Assembly (NCBI GenBank): GCA_017547205.1
Contig: JAFYQH010000046.1
Location: 1 to 32,575, forward strand
Direction of reading: 5' to 3'
Origin: Bacteroidaceae bacterium
GTDB taxonomy: Bacteria > Bacteroidota > Bacteroidia > Bacteroidales > Bacteroidaceae
DNA: 32,575 nt
Made by a program: the position numbers and the translations under genes. Below, in pieces: positions 16,358-24,473 of the stretch. Below the pieces are notes generated by a model. It ran no database searches. It was not told the origin of the DNA and worked only from the letters and a program-made list of their open reading frames with translations. Positions within the stretch are counted from its first letter, which is position 1, and the number at the start of each line of letters is the position of its first letter.

Positions 16358-17113
16358 ATGGACAAGAGGATTACAAACACCAATAAGGACCCGATGGGAA
16401 GAGCTATCCACGACTATTTCCACACCGGAAAGGCTGCCAAGTTAAGAGTATTGTCATCCATGTTCTACGAGGACGATATACCAGTAGCCACACTTTTCCG
16501 CAAATTCGACAAGATGCCCACCCTGGAACAGATAGCCATCAAGGAGTGCCGTGGACACGTCCTTGACGTAGGCGCGGGGTCGGGATGCCATAGTCTTGTA
16601 CTCAAGGAAAGAGGACATGAGGTTACAGCCATTGACATTTCTGACTTGTCGGTAAGTGTAATGAAAGAACGCGGCATAGATGCCAGGAACATCGACTTTT
16701 TCGACGAATCCTTCATGGAAAAATTCGACACTCTACTCCTCGCCATGAACGGCATAGGTATCGTAGGCCGCACAGAGAATCTGGATAAATTCTTCCGCAG
16801 TGTAAAGCGCCTGCTTGCACCAGGAGGGCAAGTTCTGCTTGACTCTTCCGACATAAAATATATATTTATGGACGATGAGGGCGTAATGGATATTGACCTT
16901 GCAGCCGGATACTACGGAGAGGTCGACTATACCATGCGCTACAAGAATATAAGAGGAGAAAAGTTCTATTGGCTCTACATAGACTTCGACACACTCTCCA
17001 TGTATGCCGAAGAGCACGGATTCAAGTGCGAAAAGATTGCCGACGGCAAGCATTACGATTTCCTCGCACGGCTCACCGTTGCCGAAAGGAACTGCGTACA
17101 AGCATCGGAGTGA
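16358..17113 (+). CDS. Class I SAM-dependent methyltransferase
   Basis: A 251-residue methyltransferase. Motif I is VLDVGAGSGCHSL (68-80), motif II has the acidic residue in EVTAIDIS, and a motif IV-like LLLAMNGIGIVGR and a post-motif LLAPGGQVLLDSSD follow. The C-terminal half (MRYKNIRGEKFYWLYIDFD) is less typical and may bind the acceptor. The ATG at 16358 is two bases after the glycosyltransferase stop; the longer frame upstream is only the overlap with that gene. The acceptor is unknown; a sugar, lipid or small metabolite is possible. Confidence 0.85.
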   Translation: MDKRITNTNKDPMGRAIHDYFHTGKAAKLRVLSSMFYEDDIPVATLFRKFDKMPTLEQIAIKECRGHVLDVGAGSGCHSLVLKERGHEVTAIDISDLSVSVMKERGIDARNIDFFDESFMEKFDTLLLAMNGIGIVGRTENLDKFFRSVKRLLAPGGQVLLDSSDIKYIFMDDEGVMDIDLAAGYYGEVDYTMRYKNIRGEKFYWLYIDFDTLSMYAEEHGFKCEKIADGKHYDFLARLTVAERNCVQASE

Positions 17114-17207
17114 TTCACGTATCAAACCATGGCCCGTTAAAAGTCCGGCCCGGGATACAAATACCAGCATTTCGGATTTTATCCATATATTCCCTACCAG
17201 GCAGGAG

Positions 17208-17271
17208 ATATGCTTTATAACCCGCAGGGGGCTGTGCAATGGCACAGCCCCCTGCGGGTTATAAAGCATAT
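17208..17271. repeat. Perfect 30-bp inverted repeat between convergent operons
   Basis: Arms at 17208-17237 and 17242-17271 are exact complements around an AATG loop. The core is CCCGCAGGGGGCTGTGC with AT-rich ends (ATATGCTTTATAA). It lies 94 nt after the methyltransferase stop and 5 nt after the stop of the last pilus gene. It probably ends transcription from both sides or protects 3' ends, but no T tract follows on either strand. Confidence 0.85.
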
Positions 17272-17276
17272 GAGCA

Positions 17277-19451
17277 TCAGTTTACCTCCTCAAAAGTTAT
17301 GGTATTGCCCGAAAGCAGCTCACTCAATGTACACTCGGCACGGAAGGTCTTGTTTTCGGACCAGCTATAGTTCAATCCACCCCACATACTACTGCTTGAC
17401 ACTCCGGTACACTCCTTGTCGGTAAACTCAAATCCTATTGTAGAGTTCTCGTCGCTTCCCTGCGGAAGTTCGCTTAAGATTCCGGCAGTAACGCCATTCT
17501 CATCGACAGAGATATCACCCACATACACTCCATCCACAGTCACCTTCACGGTTTCAGTACCATCGTTATGCAGTTTCTGAGGATATACATTAACCGTTGT
17601 GTTTCCGCTCCAAGCCCTGTACTGGTATGTATTATAAGGTACATTCACCTTATGACCAACGGCAATCGACAAGCCAAGTTTGTTCTTCAGTTGGGCTATT
17701 CCCCTGTCGAAATATTCATTGTCCACATACACCATTGTAGCATTATTCGAGCAGTTGGTAAGGAAATTGCAAACAAAGGAGACCCTACCATCACTCTCCT
17801 TCACCGCACTCTCATACTCATCTTGAGTAAGTTCCTTCACAAACCCATACTTTCCGTCACGCACCTCAGTAGACATATTCTTCCCTGCGACAGGATACAG
17901 CGTATTCTCCTCGCTGCTTATAAAGAAGCGCAACGGGAACAGCGACACCGGTATACCGCTGGGAATCGTCACCTTTATGTCCACATGCGCATTCTGCTCC
18001 GAAGCCACCTCTTCGGGCATAACCTCCACCGACATCATGTAGGGAGTACGCAACACTATTTCAATCTGTCGTTGCAGCCCCCCGGCAGCGACAGTTATCG
18101 TCTGGCTCTGCGCAATAGGCGATGGTTCTTTTGGTGTTATTGTAACCTTGCGCCACCCTTTGTGAGGTTCTGCACTCTCATCACTCCCTGCAATAGTAGC
18201 CTGCGATTCCAGCACATTGCCTGCCGGAGCAGACACAACCACCTCGGAATTTCTCTCCGTGCCGGTCTGTATGTCTGAAATATACTTGTAATACACATCC
18301 ACTGCATTCCTTTTTGTGAGCACAAGATAAGTGGTTGATACGAACAGACGACCAACACCATCCGATATATTGGTGTACTCCTTTGCTACGGCATCACCAC
18401 CGATGTTATTGCTTGCTGGTTGCCTGATAGCCTCCTGTGGAGAGTCATAACCGCCTCCGCTCACAGAGTTCACATTCATCTCAAAGATGAAATTGCGCAG
18501 AATATTATAGTAGACATTGGCACCTGTTTCATCATCACGATAAACGAAATCGAGTTTATAGTAAGTCTCTTTACCACCCTTGAAACGTCCCCTCAACAAC
18601 ATACAGGTAGGCGTTGCCGACCTTCTATTGTTTCTCTCATATATGTAGGAGACAGGTATTGTCCCATCCTGCGCGGGAACAAGCCACTGTAGTTCGGTAC
18701 TCAGCAACGTACCGTCATTATAGGGCTCGTTGCCTTCGTAGCCTTGTCCATTGAAAATCTCTTCGTAGGAACGGCACGAATAATTCCCGTCCTCGCCATT
18801 GATAAAATTGGCAAAAGAGCCCATGGAAGGATTATAAGGAGCAACCGTACCCCTAGTAGGAACATTGTAGAGGGCATATCCGGTAAGTTCAAAATTAGCC
18901 TTTGCTGCATCGTTTATCACCAGTTCAATCCTAGCATAGTTCCTTAACATAGGCACACGCACCAGTTCCCCTTGCATCTCCTCGCCAATCATCGGAACAT
19001 CCACACAGGCCCAATAGGTATCGTGGTCGGCACCATCGGCAACAAGGCGCCCGATTAGCTGCCCCTCCTCGCCGAATCCCATTGTGAGACCCGGATAATT
19101 TCCAATAAGATGAATGCGTCTTGGAGTCGATGTCTTAGACAGCGAAGCGCCGAACTCCCAACAACTGCTCTCCCCGTTCCACTGTGGAGCAGTGTTATCG
19201 GCACGCACAAACTCATCAAGATAGTACACACCGCTCTCCTCAACAAACACCGCAAGGTAAAGATCGTCGAACTCCAGCACTGGTTCAGCAAAAGAGCGCG
19301 TAGCAACACTCTGTACACCCGGAAGATATAGCCCGACCCTGAGATTGACCTTCTCATCAACCTCTTCGGTCCATTCAAACTCCTTGTCATTGCAGCCGGC
19401 AATGAACAGCATGACAAACAGCGAATATATAATGTATAGAATCCGTTTCAT
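17277..19451 (-). CDS. Large pilus-associated lipoprotein, last gene of the pilus operon
   Basis: A 724-residue exported lipoprotein: the signal MKRILYIIYSLFVMLFIAGC gives a lipid-modified Cys20. The first third has fimbrillin-like traits: TRS at 51-53 in the position of the pilin processing site, the DLYLAVFVEESG strand and LVRVPMLRNYARIELVI, similar to the PMLRNFARI pattern of large Bacteroidales fimbrial proteins (possibly DUF4906, not verified). The rest appears to be repeated beta-sandwich modules (ITVAAGGLQRQIEIVLRTP). It lacks the YWSAS-type end of the preceding gene. It starts 14 nt after that gene. It is probably a tip or accessory subunit, but a separate adhesin is also possible. 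Confidence 0.7.
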   Translation of the reverse strand: MKRILYIIYSLFVMLFIAGCNDKEFEWTEEVDEKVNLRVGLYLPGVQSVATRSFAEPVLEFDDLYLAVFVEESGVYYLDEFVRADNTAPQWNGESSCWEFGASLSKTSTPRRIHLIGNYPGLTMGFGEEGQLIGRLVADGADHDTYWACVDVPMIGEEMQGELVRVPMLRNYARIELVINDAAKANFELTGYALYNVPTRGTVAPYNPSMGSFANFINGEDGNYSCRSYEEIFNGQGYEGNEPYNDGTLLSTELQWLVPAQDGTIPVSYIYERNNRRSATPTCMLLRGRFKGGKETYYKLDFVYRDDETGANVYYNILRNFIFEMNVNSVSGGGYDSPQEAIRQPASNNIGGDAVAKEYTNISDGVGRLFVSTTYLVLTKRNAVDVYYKYISDIQTGTERNSEVVVSAPAGNVLESQATIAGSDESAEPHKGWRKVTITPKEPSPIAQSQTITVAAGGLQRQIEIVLRTPYMMSVEVMPEEVASEQNAHVDIKVTIPSGIPVSLFPLRFFISSEENTLYPVAGKNMSTEVRDGKYGFVKELTQDEYESAVKESDGRVSFVCNFLTNCSNNATMVYVDNEYFDRGIAQLKNKLGLSIAVGHKVNVPYNTYQYRAWSGNTTVNVYPQKLHNDGTETVKVTVDGVYVGDISVDENGVTAGILSELPQGSDENSTIGFEFTDKECTGVSSSSMWGGLNYSWSENKTFRAECTLSELLSGNTITFEEVN

Positions 19452-19465
19452 ATCAATATATTATT

Positions 19466-21865
19466 TTACATTCCACCGGCCTTATCTCCAAAAGTATAGG
19501 TACTGCGGTTGCACTTGTCCTGCCAGTACCACACATCATAAACACAGCGAACCGAAGCGCTCGTCACCTGTCCCGCAGCAGGAACCTCCACTGAACCGTC
19601 ACTTGAGTTTACCACAACGGCATTGCTGGCACTCCAGTACTCGGCATCCTGTCCATAACTGCTGCTTCCACTCACATAACCGAATAGAATGGGTATCACA
19701 CCTTTGGCCGAAAGACCAACGAGATACTCCACCTCGGCCTGTGTAGGCACTCTCCATCGCCCGGCCGGGTAACCATCCTCCTGATAAGTCGCACACCTGC
19801 GCTCCGCATTAACCTTTGACACATTAGATGTTACACCATATGACGAAGCAATCATGAAACGTGGCGAAATCATTCTCTCCGTCCTGCCGGCATCTTCGGT
19901 AGGATGATAATATTTGAGCGAGCGGTTATTGGTGTCGCCACTGTATTTCATAGTAGGTTTGTTGCTTGCAAGGGTTGCTCCACTGCCCCATGTAAGGTTG
20001 TTGACACTTACGGTTCGCGGGTCACCGATGATATAATCGTCGGTATTAAGGGAAGTAACCGAAATTATATAACGGTTGGGGTTCTTGTTGCCAGCGTTTG
20101 AGGAGATGCCATCAGCCGAACCGAACATTGTTCCACCGCTGTTGACATACACATATCCCTTATTGCTGTTGTAGTTGTTAGGGCTGTCCACATAATTGGA
20201 GTTCAACTCAGCCGCAACAAGAATCATTGGGTTCTGCACCACCTTCACGTCATCGCTATAACGGGTATCGCCATCGTGATGCACATTGAACGAGATGGTA
20301 TACTGGGTGTAATCGGCATTTGTACTCATGTCGTTGAGCAAGGCGTGCTCCACATATATGTAACTGCGGTCCTCGCCGTCGCTGCTCTCCACATTATGCA
20401 CTCTCAATCTCAAAGGCCTGGTGCCCAACCTATTCTTTGAGTCATTACTACTGTTCACCACATATATTATATCGCCGTTCTCATCAACGGTAAACGAAGG
20501 TGACACCACACTCGCGATAGTCTTCACCTCGGCAATTGTATTGCTTGTATCATCCCACTTGACAACAATGTCTGATATTCTCACCGGATGACTACTGAAG
20601 ATAGGTATCTCATAGTTCTCACGATTGTGCAGGGTAATGTCGGTCTCGTCCACCACAAGATACCTGAGATTGTTGAGGTCGGCATCGGTATCGGTATCGG
20701 CATCGGTATTGGTGTAATCCCTTTTCATTCCCCAATCGAGAATCACATAGCTGCTAGGCACCAGCACCAGAGGCGACTCCTCCTCGGGGCTTCCAAGTAC
20801 CCTTATCTCCTGGTAAATCCTGTAATAGGTATTACGTTTGATGTATGTACCTGCAGCATTCACATTAGCCTCGTAATAGGTAATCATCCTCTCAGAAGGG
20901 TTCTCTTTCTTGGTCCACTCCACCACAAGCATAAAGTGTGTACGCGAATTCTCGTCGTGCTCCCAGTTTGTCGGGTAGGTATAGAACGGCACACGTGTCG
21001 TCAAACCGCCGTCACCTGTCTCATAATCGATGCTTACTGCATTCAGGTTGAATATATCCCGGTTGCTATCGGGCTTGTAGATGTATTCCGTAGGTGTAGT
21101 ACCCAATTTCGTGCGGTTACTTCCTCTTCTCAGCGATAGACGTATACTTGATTTGTCGGAACACCATACCACGCCATAGTCATCGGTCACCTCATCAGCC
21201 ACACCTTTTATTACAAGGCTTATCTTCGATGCCACGCGCTCAACCTTAACAGTACCCGACAGCGACAGGTCGCTACGGACAATAGGAGCCCATCCCTCCA
21301 TTACAAAACACTCCTGAATGGCAGGGCTGTATGTCCCGTCTATGTTATCCTCTATTCTCTTTTGGAATCCGTCGGTATAAAGCACTGTATTCTCCTTAAT
21401 AGAAGCCACGCTCATATCCTCGGCAGGCAAAGCGTTGTCGCCGCTTGTGGAGGTTGGGCGGTTAGCTATAACATAGGCATCGCACCGTGTATCGGCATCA
21501 TTCGGGAAAAGCGCCTTGAAGCTGCTTAACGGCAATGCCACGGTAAGTTCAGCAGTGTATGTTACAGGGTCGTACTTGCTTACCTGTATACTTTTTTCTA
21601 CAAACAGAGGTTGCTCTCCGGCGTCAATACCGCCCGATCTATATAGGAATAGATCTGCACTCTTTATGATATTCTCGTTAAGTTCATCAACACCTGTATC
21701 AGTAGCCCTTGTACCGTTCTTTGTGGTACGTCCCAACTGCAACGTCAGTTTCACCGACATATCCTTGTCCCCGGACGGCACAACTTCATCCTCGGTACAC
21801 GAAGAGAATACCCCCAAGCCGAGAAGAATCATTAAAGCCAATATATATATATTAGTTCTCATCAT
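19466..21865 (-). CDS. Putative pilus tip adhesin, large fimbrillin-type lipoprotein
   Basis: A 799-residue lipoprotein with signal ending GVFSSC (Cys23). TRA at 52-54 matches the pilin processing position. The N-terminal half (about 30-370) reads as a fimbrillin-like region with VERVASKISLVIKG. The C-terminal portion (about 620-799) has WRVPTQAEVEYLVG, AEYWSAS and SVRCVYDVWYW, the pattern of a C-type-lectin-like or FISUMP-like domain found on many Bacteroidales surface proteins. That domain suggests a binding role at the tip. Between the halves is a short D-T/D-A tract encoded by a hexanucleotide repeat. The ATG at 21865 is six bases after the preceding stop; an adjacent ATG at 21862 is possible. 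An (AT)6 tract lies in the signal sequence. Confidence 0.75.
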   Translation of the reverse strand: MMRTNIYILALMILLGLGVFSSCTEDEVVPSGDKDMSVKLTLQLGRTTKNGTRATDTGVDELNENIIKSADLFLYRSGGIDAGEQPLFVEKSIQVSKYDPVTYTAELTVALPLSSFKALFPNDADTRCDAYVIANRPTSTSGDNALPAEDMSVASIKENTVLYTDGFQKRIEDNIDGTYSPAIQECFVMEGWAPIVRSDLSLSGTVKVERVASKISLVIKGVADEVTDDYGVVWCSDKSSIRLSLRRGSNRTKLGTTPTEYIYKPDSNRDIFNLNAVSIDYETGDGGLTTRVPFYTYPTNWEHDENSRTHFMLVVEWTKKENPSERMITYYEANVNAAGTYIKRNTYYRIYQEIRVLGSPEEESPLVLVPSSYVILDWGMKRDYTNTDADTDTDADLNNLRYLVVDETDITLHNRENYEIPIFSSHPVRISDIVVKWDDTSNTIAEVKTIASVVSPSFTVDENGDIIYVVNSSNDSKNRLGTRPLRLRVHNVESSDGEDRSYIYVEHALLNDMSTNADYTQYTISFNVHHDGDTRYSDDVKVVQNPMILVAAELNSNYVDSPNNYNSNKGYVYVNSGGTMFGSADGISSNAGNKNPNRYIISVTSLNTDDYIIGDPRTVSVNNLTWGSGATLASNKPTMKYSGDTNNRSLKYYHPTEDAGRTERMISPRFMIASSYGVTSNVSKVNAERRCATYQEDGYPAGRWRVPTQAEVEYLVGLSAKGVIPILFGYVSGSSSYGQDAEYWSASNAVVVNSSDGSVEVPAAGQVTSASVRCVYDVWYWQDKCNRSTYTFGDKAGGM
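20681..20710. repeat. Hexanucleotide tandem repeat (GGYATY)5
   Basis: Five tandem units of GGCATC/GGTATC/GGTATT run from 20681 to 20710. On the coding strand they give alternating Asp with Thr or Ala. Gain or loss of units would keep the frame and change only the length of a flexible acidic linker in the putative tip adhesin. Confidence 0.8.
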
Positions 21866-21870
21866 ATACA

Positions 21871-23415
21871 CTATTTATTGATATTCTGCACTATCACATA
21901 GTTTCTGTAGCCACTCAGAGATGTTAGAATGTCTACCGGGAGTATCATACCGTTTGCCTGAACCACGAACATCAGTTCAGCCTCGTTACTCACCGAGGTA
22001 AGGTTATCCTTCGTCGCATGCACGCGCAACGTAACCACCTCGCCCACAGCACCATTATTCTTGAGATTACCGTTAATGTCACGCAACTCAAACGCACCCG
22101 GGTCTCCGTTCTTTGTGCGGAAAATAGCAAACCACGTTCCACCGAGCGGGCTGGATATCTTGAACTTGAACTCGGCAGGCTGCGAGATGTCGCCCAGAAG
22201 CACCACCTTGTCATCGTCAATTATCTCGTAAGTACCGGCAGTCCATGCGATACGGTCTTCGCGTTCAACTGCAACAGTGCTGCTGAATTCATTGGTCGAC
22301 TCCACGAGTTCCCAAGGCTGCACCTCGGCCACAAGCTCAAGCGAACCGCCGGGTTCAATCACAAGCCTGTACTTTATATATTTGTTTATGCCCCACTTTT
22401 CAATGCCGGCAGAGCATATGGGAGTCATCACCTTGTGCTCAGTAACCTTAGAGACTCCTGCCGTTGTAGTAGAGAGCCTGTATTCCAGTGTCAGTGTCTG
22501 CACATATCCGCTGTTGCCATTGCGATACAATAGCTGAGGCATAACGTAGAGAGCATCGTCAATCTCCTTTTCATAAGTGTTGGACAGATGCACCGAAGCG
22601 TTGTTCACCGAAATGCCGGAAAGATACTCGCTGTCATACTCGGCCCCTACAGGAAACTCTTTGGTATTCCACACCTCATCTTCATTGCTCACCCAGCTGT
22701 TGGCCTTGCCTGCAACCACAACATCTGCATAGCCCGTTTCACCGCCATGCGTAAACTGTATGTCGCCCTTGCACCTTACATTGTCAAGCCTTATCGAAAT
22801 GACGTCCACGCTCCATGTAGTGGCACCGTCCTGCACCGTCGAGAGCCTCACCGAAAAGCCCAGTTTTGTTGTCGCATGGCGAAACAGAAGAGGCACACGC
22901 CCACCCCGAAAATCCTCGAGACCACCAATGCGCTCGTCTGAGAACATGTGGTCGGTGCGCCCATCCACCGTGCCGCTGAACGAATAACCGCCATATGGTT
23001 CCTGCGGCACGGTCACCGTCAGTGCAGCACTCTCCGGGTCGTCCACATAAGGAGAGTATGCGGCAAAGTGTGTATCACCATTCATCCAATAGTAATCTTT
23101 CTCAGTAGTGCATACTGCACCATTGAACAGCACCCTCACATTATCCATGAACAAGGCACCCCTATCAAGAGCCGTTTCACAGTCGGGGTTGTAGAGCGAG
23201 GCAAAAACACCGAACTCCGTACCAGCGTAATCCATCACATCGCCCGATGCTCTTGTAACATCGGCCGCCCCGAACTCAAAGCCCAAAGGCACATCGGGCT
23301 GCGGCGTCTCGCTATTCTCACTGCCGCACGACGAGAACAGAGTAAAGGCGCATACAAGACTCATGAACATAAGTCCTGTGTAACGGGATAGTATCAAATA
23401 GCTGTCTTTTTTCAT
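21871..23415 (-). CDS. Fimbrillin family minor subunit (514 aa)
   Basis: A lipoprotein with a signal ending TLFSSC (Cys30) and a TRA motif at 54-56. The fimbrillin hallmarks are present: DYAGTEFGVFASLY, YYWMNGDTHFAAYSPYV, and LLFRHATTKLGFSVRL, the pattern of the first pilin domain, followed by a second beta domain that ends EVQPWELVE near residue 370. About 140 further residues (AVEREDRIAWTAGTYEIIDDD) form an extra C-terminal module, making it longer than a typical 300-400-residue pilin. It is therefore probably an adaptor or minor pilin near the tip. It ends five bases before the tip-adhesin start. Confidence 0.8.
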   Translation of the reverse strand: MKKDSYLILSRYTGLMFMSLVCAFTLFSSCGSENSETPQPDVPLGFEFGAADVTRASGDVMDYAGTEFGVFASLYNPDCETALDRGALFMDNVRVLFNGAVCTTEKDYYWMNGDTHFAAYSPYVDDPESAALTVTVPQEPYGGYSFSGTVDGRTDHMFSDERIGGLEDFRGGRVPLLFRHATTKLGFSVRLSTVQDGATTWSVDVISIRLDNVRCKGDIQFTHGGETGYADVVVAGKANSWVSNEDEVWNTKEFPVGAEYDSEYLSGISVNNASVHLSNTYEKEIDDALYVMPQLLYRNGNSGYVQTLTLEYRLSTTTAGVSKVTEHKVMTPICSAGIEKWGINKYIKYRLVIEPGGSLELVAEVQPWELVESTNEFSSTVAVEREDRIAWTAGTYEIIDDDKVVLLGDISQPAEFKFKISSPLGGTWFAIFRTKNGDPGAFELRDINGNLKNNGAVGEVVTLRVHATKDNLTSVSNEAELMFVVQANGMILPVDILTSLSGYRNYVIVQNINK

Positions 23416-23452
23416 AGTCGTTCAATTATTTATGCAAGCACAGAGGTAATCT

Positions 23453-24358
23453 CTAAATATCGAACCTCTTGAGCACTTCGCTGTCGGGGTAGGCCGACGA
23501 TGCCGTAAGGTTCAGTATGTACCTTTTATATTTGCCGGCACTCCACGTGTCAGCAAATTCAGGCGCCTCTATCGTACGCCCCTGTACCACAGTGTTTCCA
23601 TCCTTGTCTAGGACATCCACAAGGAGCACCGCCCTGCCGCTTATATTCTGCCCCATGAGCATAAGAGTACCCACCGGCGTGACCACACGGCCTGGCACGA
23701 CAGGCTCGCTGCAGAATTCCACGCACATGGTCTCGTCGCCGGCACTCCAATGCGGGGTGGGTAACGATTCAAAACTGCCCTTGTACTTCACATTGTCGAG
23801 GGTAAGGCTTTTTACTATAATGGTGCTGTCCGACACCGAACGCACGCAGAACTCGACTTTTGACAATGCATGCACGAAAGGCAAAGCAATGCACCCCTGT
23901 GTATTGTAGACATTGTAGTCGGCAATGGGGCCAGCAAACAAAGGAAGTATGCCCGATGTAGCATCGAAGTCCTTTATCGTAACACCCTTCTCCAACGAGA
24001 AGTCCGATGCGATACCCTGGGGTGCAACCGCGAAGCATGTGAGTCTGCTTGTAGCCTGGCACTCAAGCGCCGGCACCGGCACCCATCTCTCGCCATTGAA
24101 CTCCACACTACAACCGGTGGCCAGCGGTTCGGCATTGGTGGCACTGTCATCCCAACGTTTGCCCCCGGACAGGGCGAAGGCCCATACCAGGAAAGGCTCA
24201 TCCACCGGATACACACCCTCAACGGCACGCGTGCTTGCATTTATTGCCGGGTTAAAAGAGAGTTCCATAGCAGGCCCAACCTCCCTATCATCCTTGGTAC
24301 ACGCAAGGAGAAGAAAAGAGAAAAGAAGTGCCACAAGGCTTCGAGAAAGTATCTTCAT
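23453..24358 (-). CDS. Fimbrillin family minor subunit (301 aa)
   Basis: A lipoprotein whose signal ends in LLLAC (Cys20), with TRA at 43-45. Fimbrillin traits are FLVWAFALSGG, LTCFAVAPQGIA and LPFVHALSKVEFCVRS, followed by SLTLDNVKYKGSFE, which is close to the LRLDNVRCKGDIQ segment of the next gene. The C-terminal part ends in KYKRYILNLTASS. The start is the ATG at 24358, not the TTG two codons upstream. It follows the major pilin after 115 nt containing a stable hairpin, so it is probably made in smaller amount. Confidence 0.8.
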   Translation of the reverse strand: MKILSRSLVALLFSFLLLACTKDDREVGPAMELSFNPAINASTRAVEGVYPVDEPFLVWAFALSGGKRWDDSATNAEPLATGCSVEFNGERWVPVPALECQATSRLTCFAVAPQGIASDFSLEKGVTIKDFDATSGILPLFAGPIADYNVYNTQGCIALPFVHALSKVEFCVRSVSDSTIIVKSLTLDNVKYKGSFESLPTPHWSAGDETMCVEFCSEPVVPGRVVTPVGTLMLMGQNISGRAVLLVDVLDKDGNTVVQGRTIEAPEFADTWSAGKYKRYILNLTASSAYPDSEVLKRFDI

Positions 24359-24437
24359 AGTCAATGGCTACAAACCGCTTTTTATTTTGGTAGGAGAATG
24401 GGCAGCTGTTAAAAAAGCCCCTTACTCCAGTTTGTGA

Positions 24438-24463
24438 CTATGGAGGGTATCAATCCTCCATAG
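24438..24463 (-). terminator. Hairpin after the major fimbrillin gene
   Basis: A perfect 9-bp stem (CTATGGAGG at 24438-24446 with CCTCCATAG at 24455-24463) with an 8-nt loop begins 10 nt after the major pilin stop. No T run follows on the minus strand. It is better read as a partial terminator or mRNA 3'-end stabiliser inside the operon than as a full stop. Confidence 0.6.
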
Positions 24464-24473
24464 CCTGAAATAT

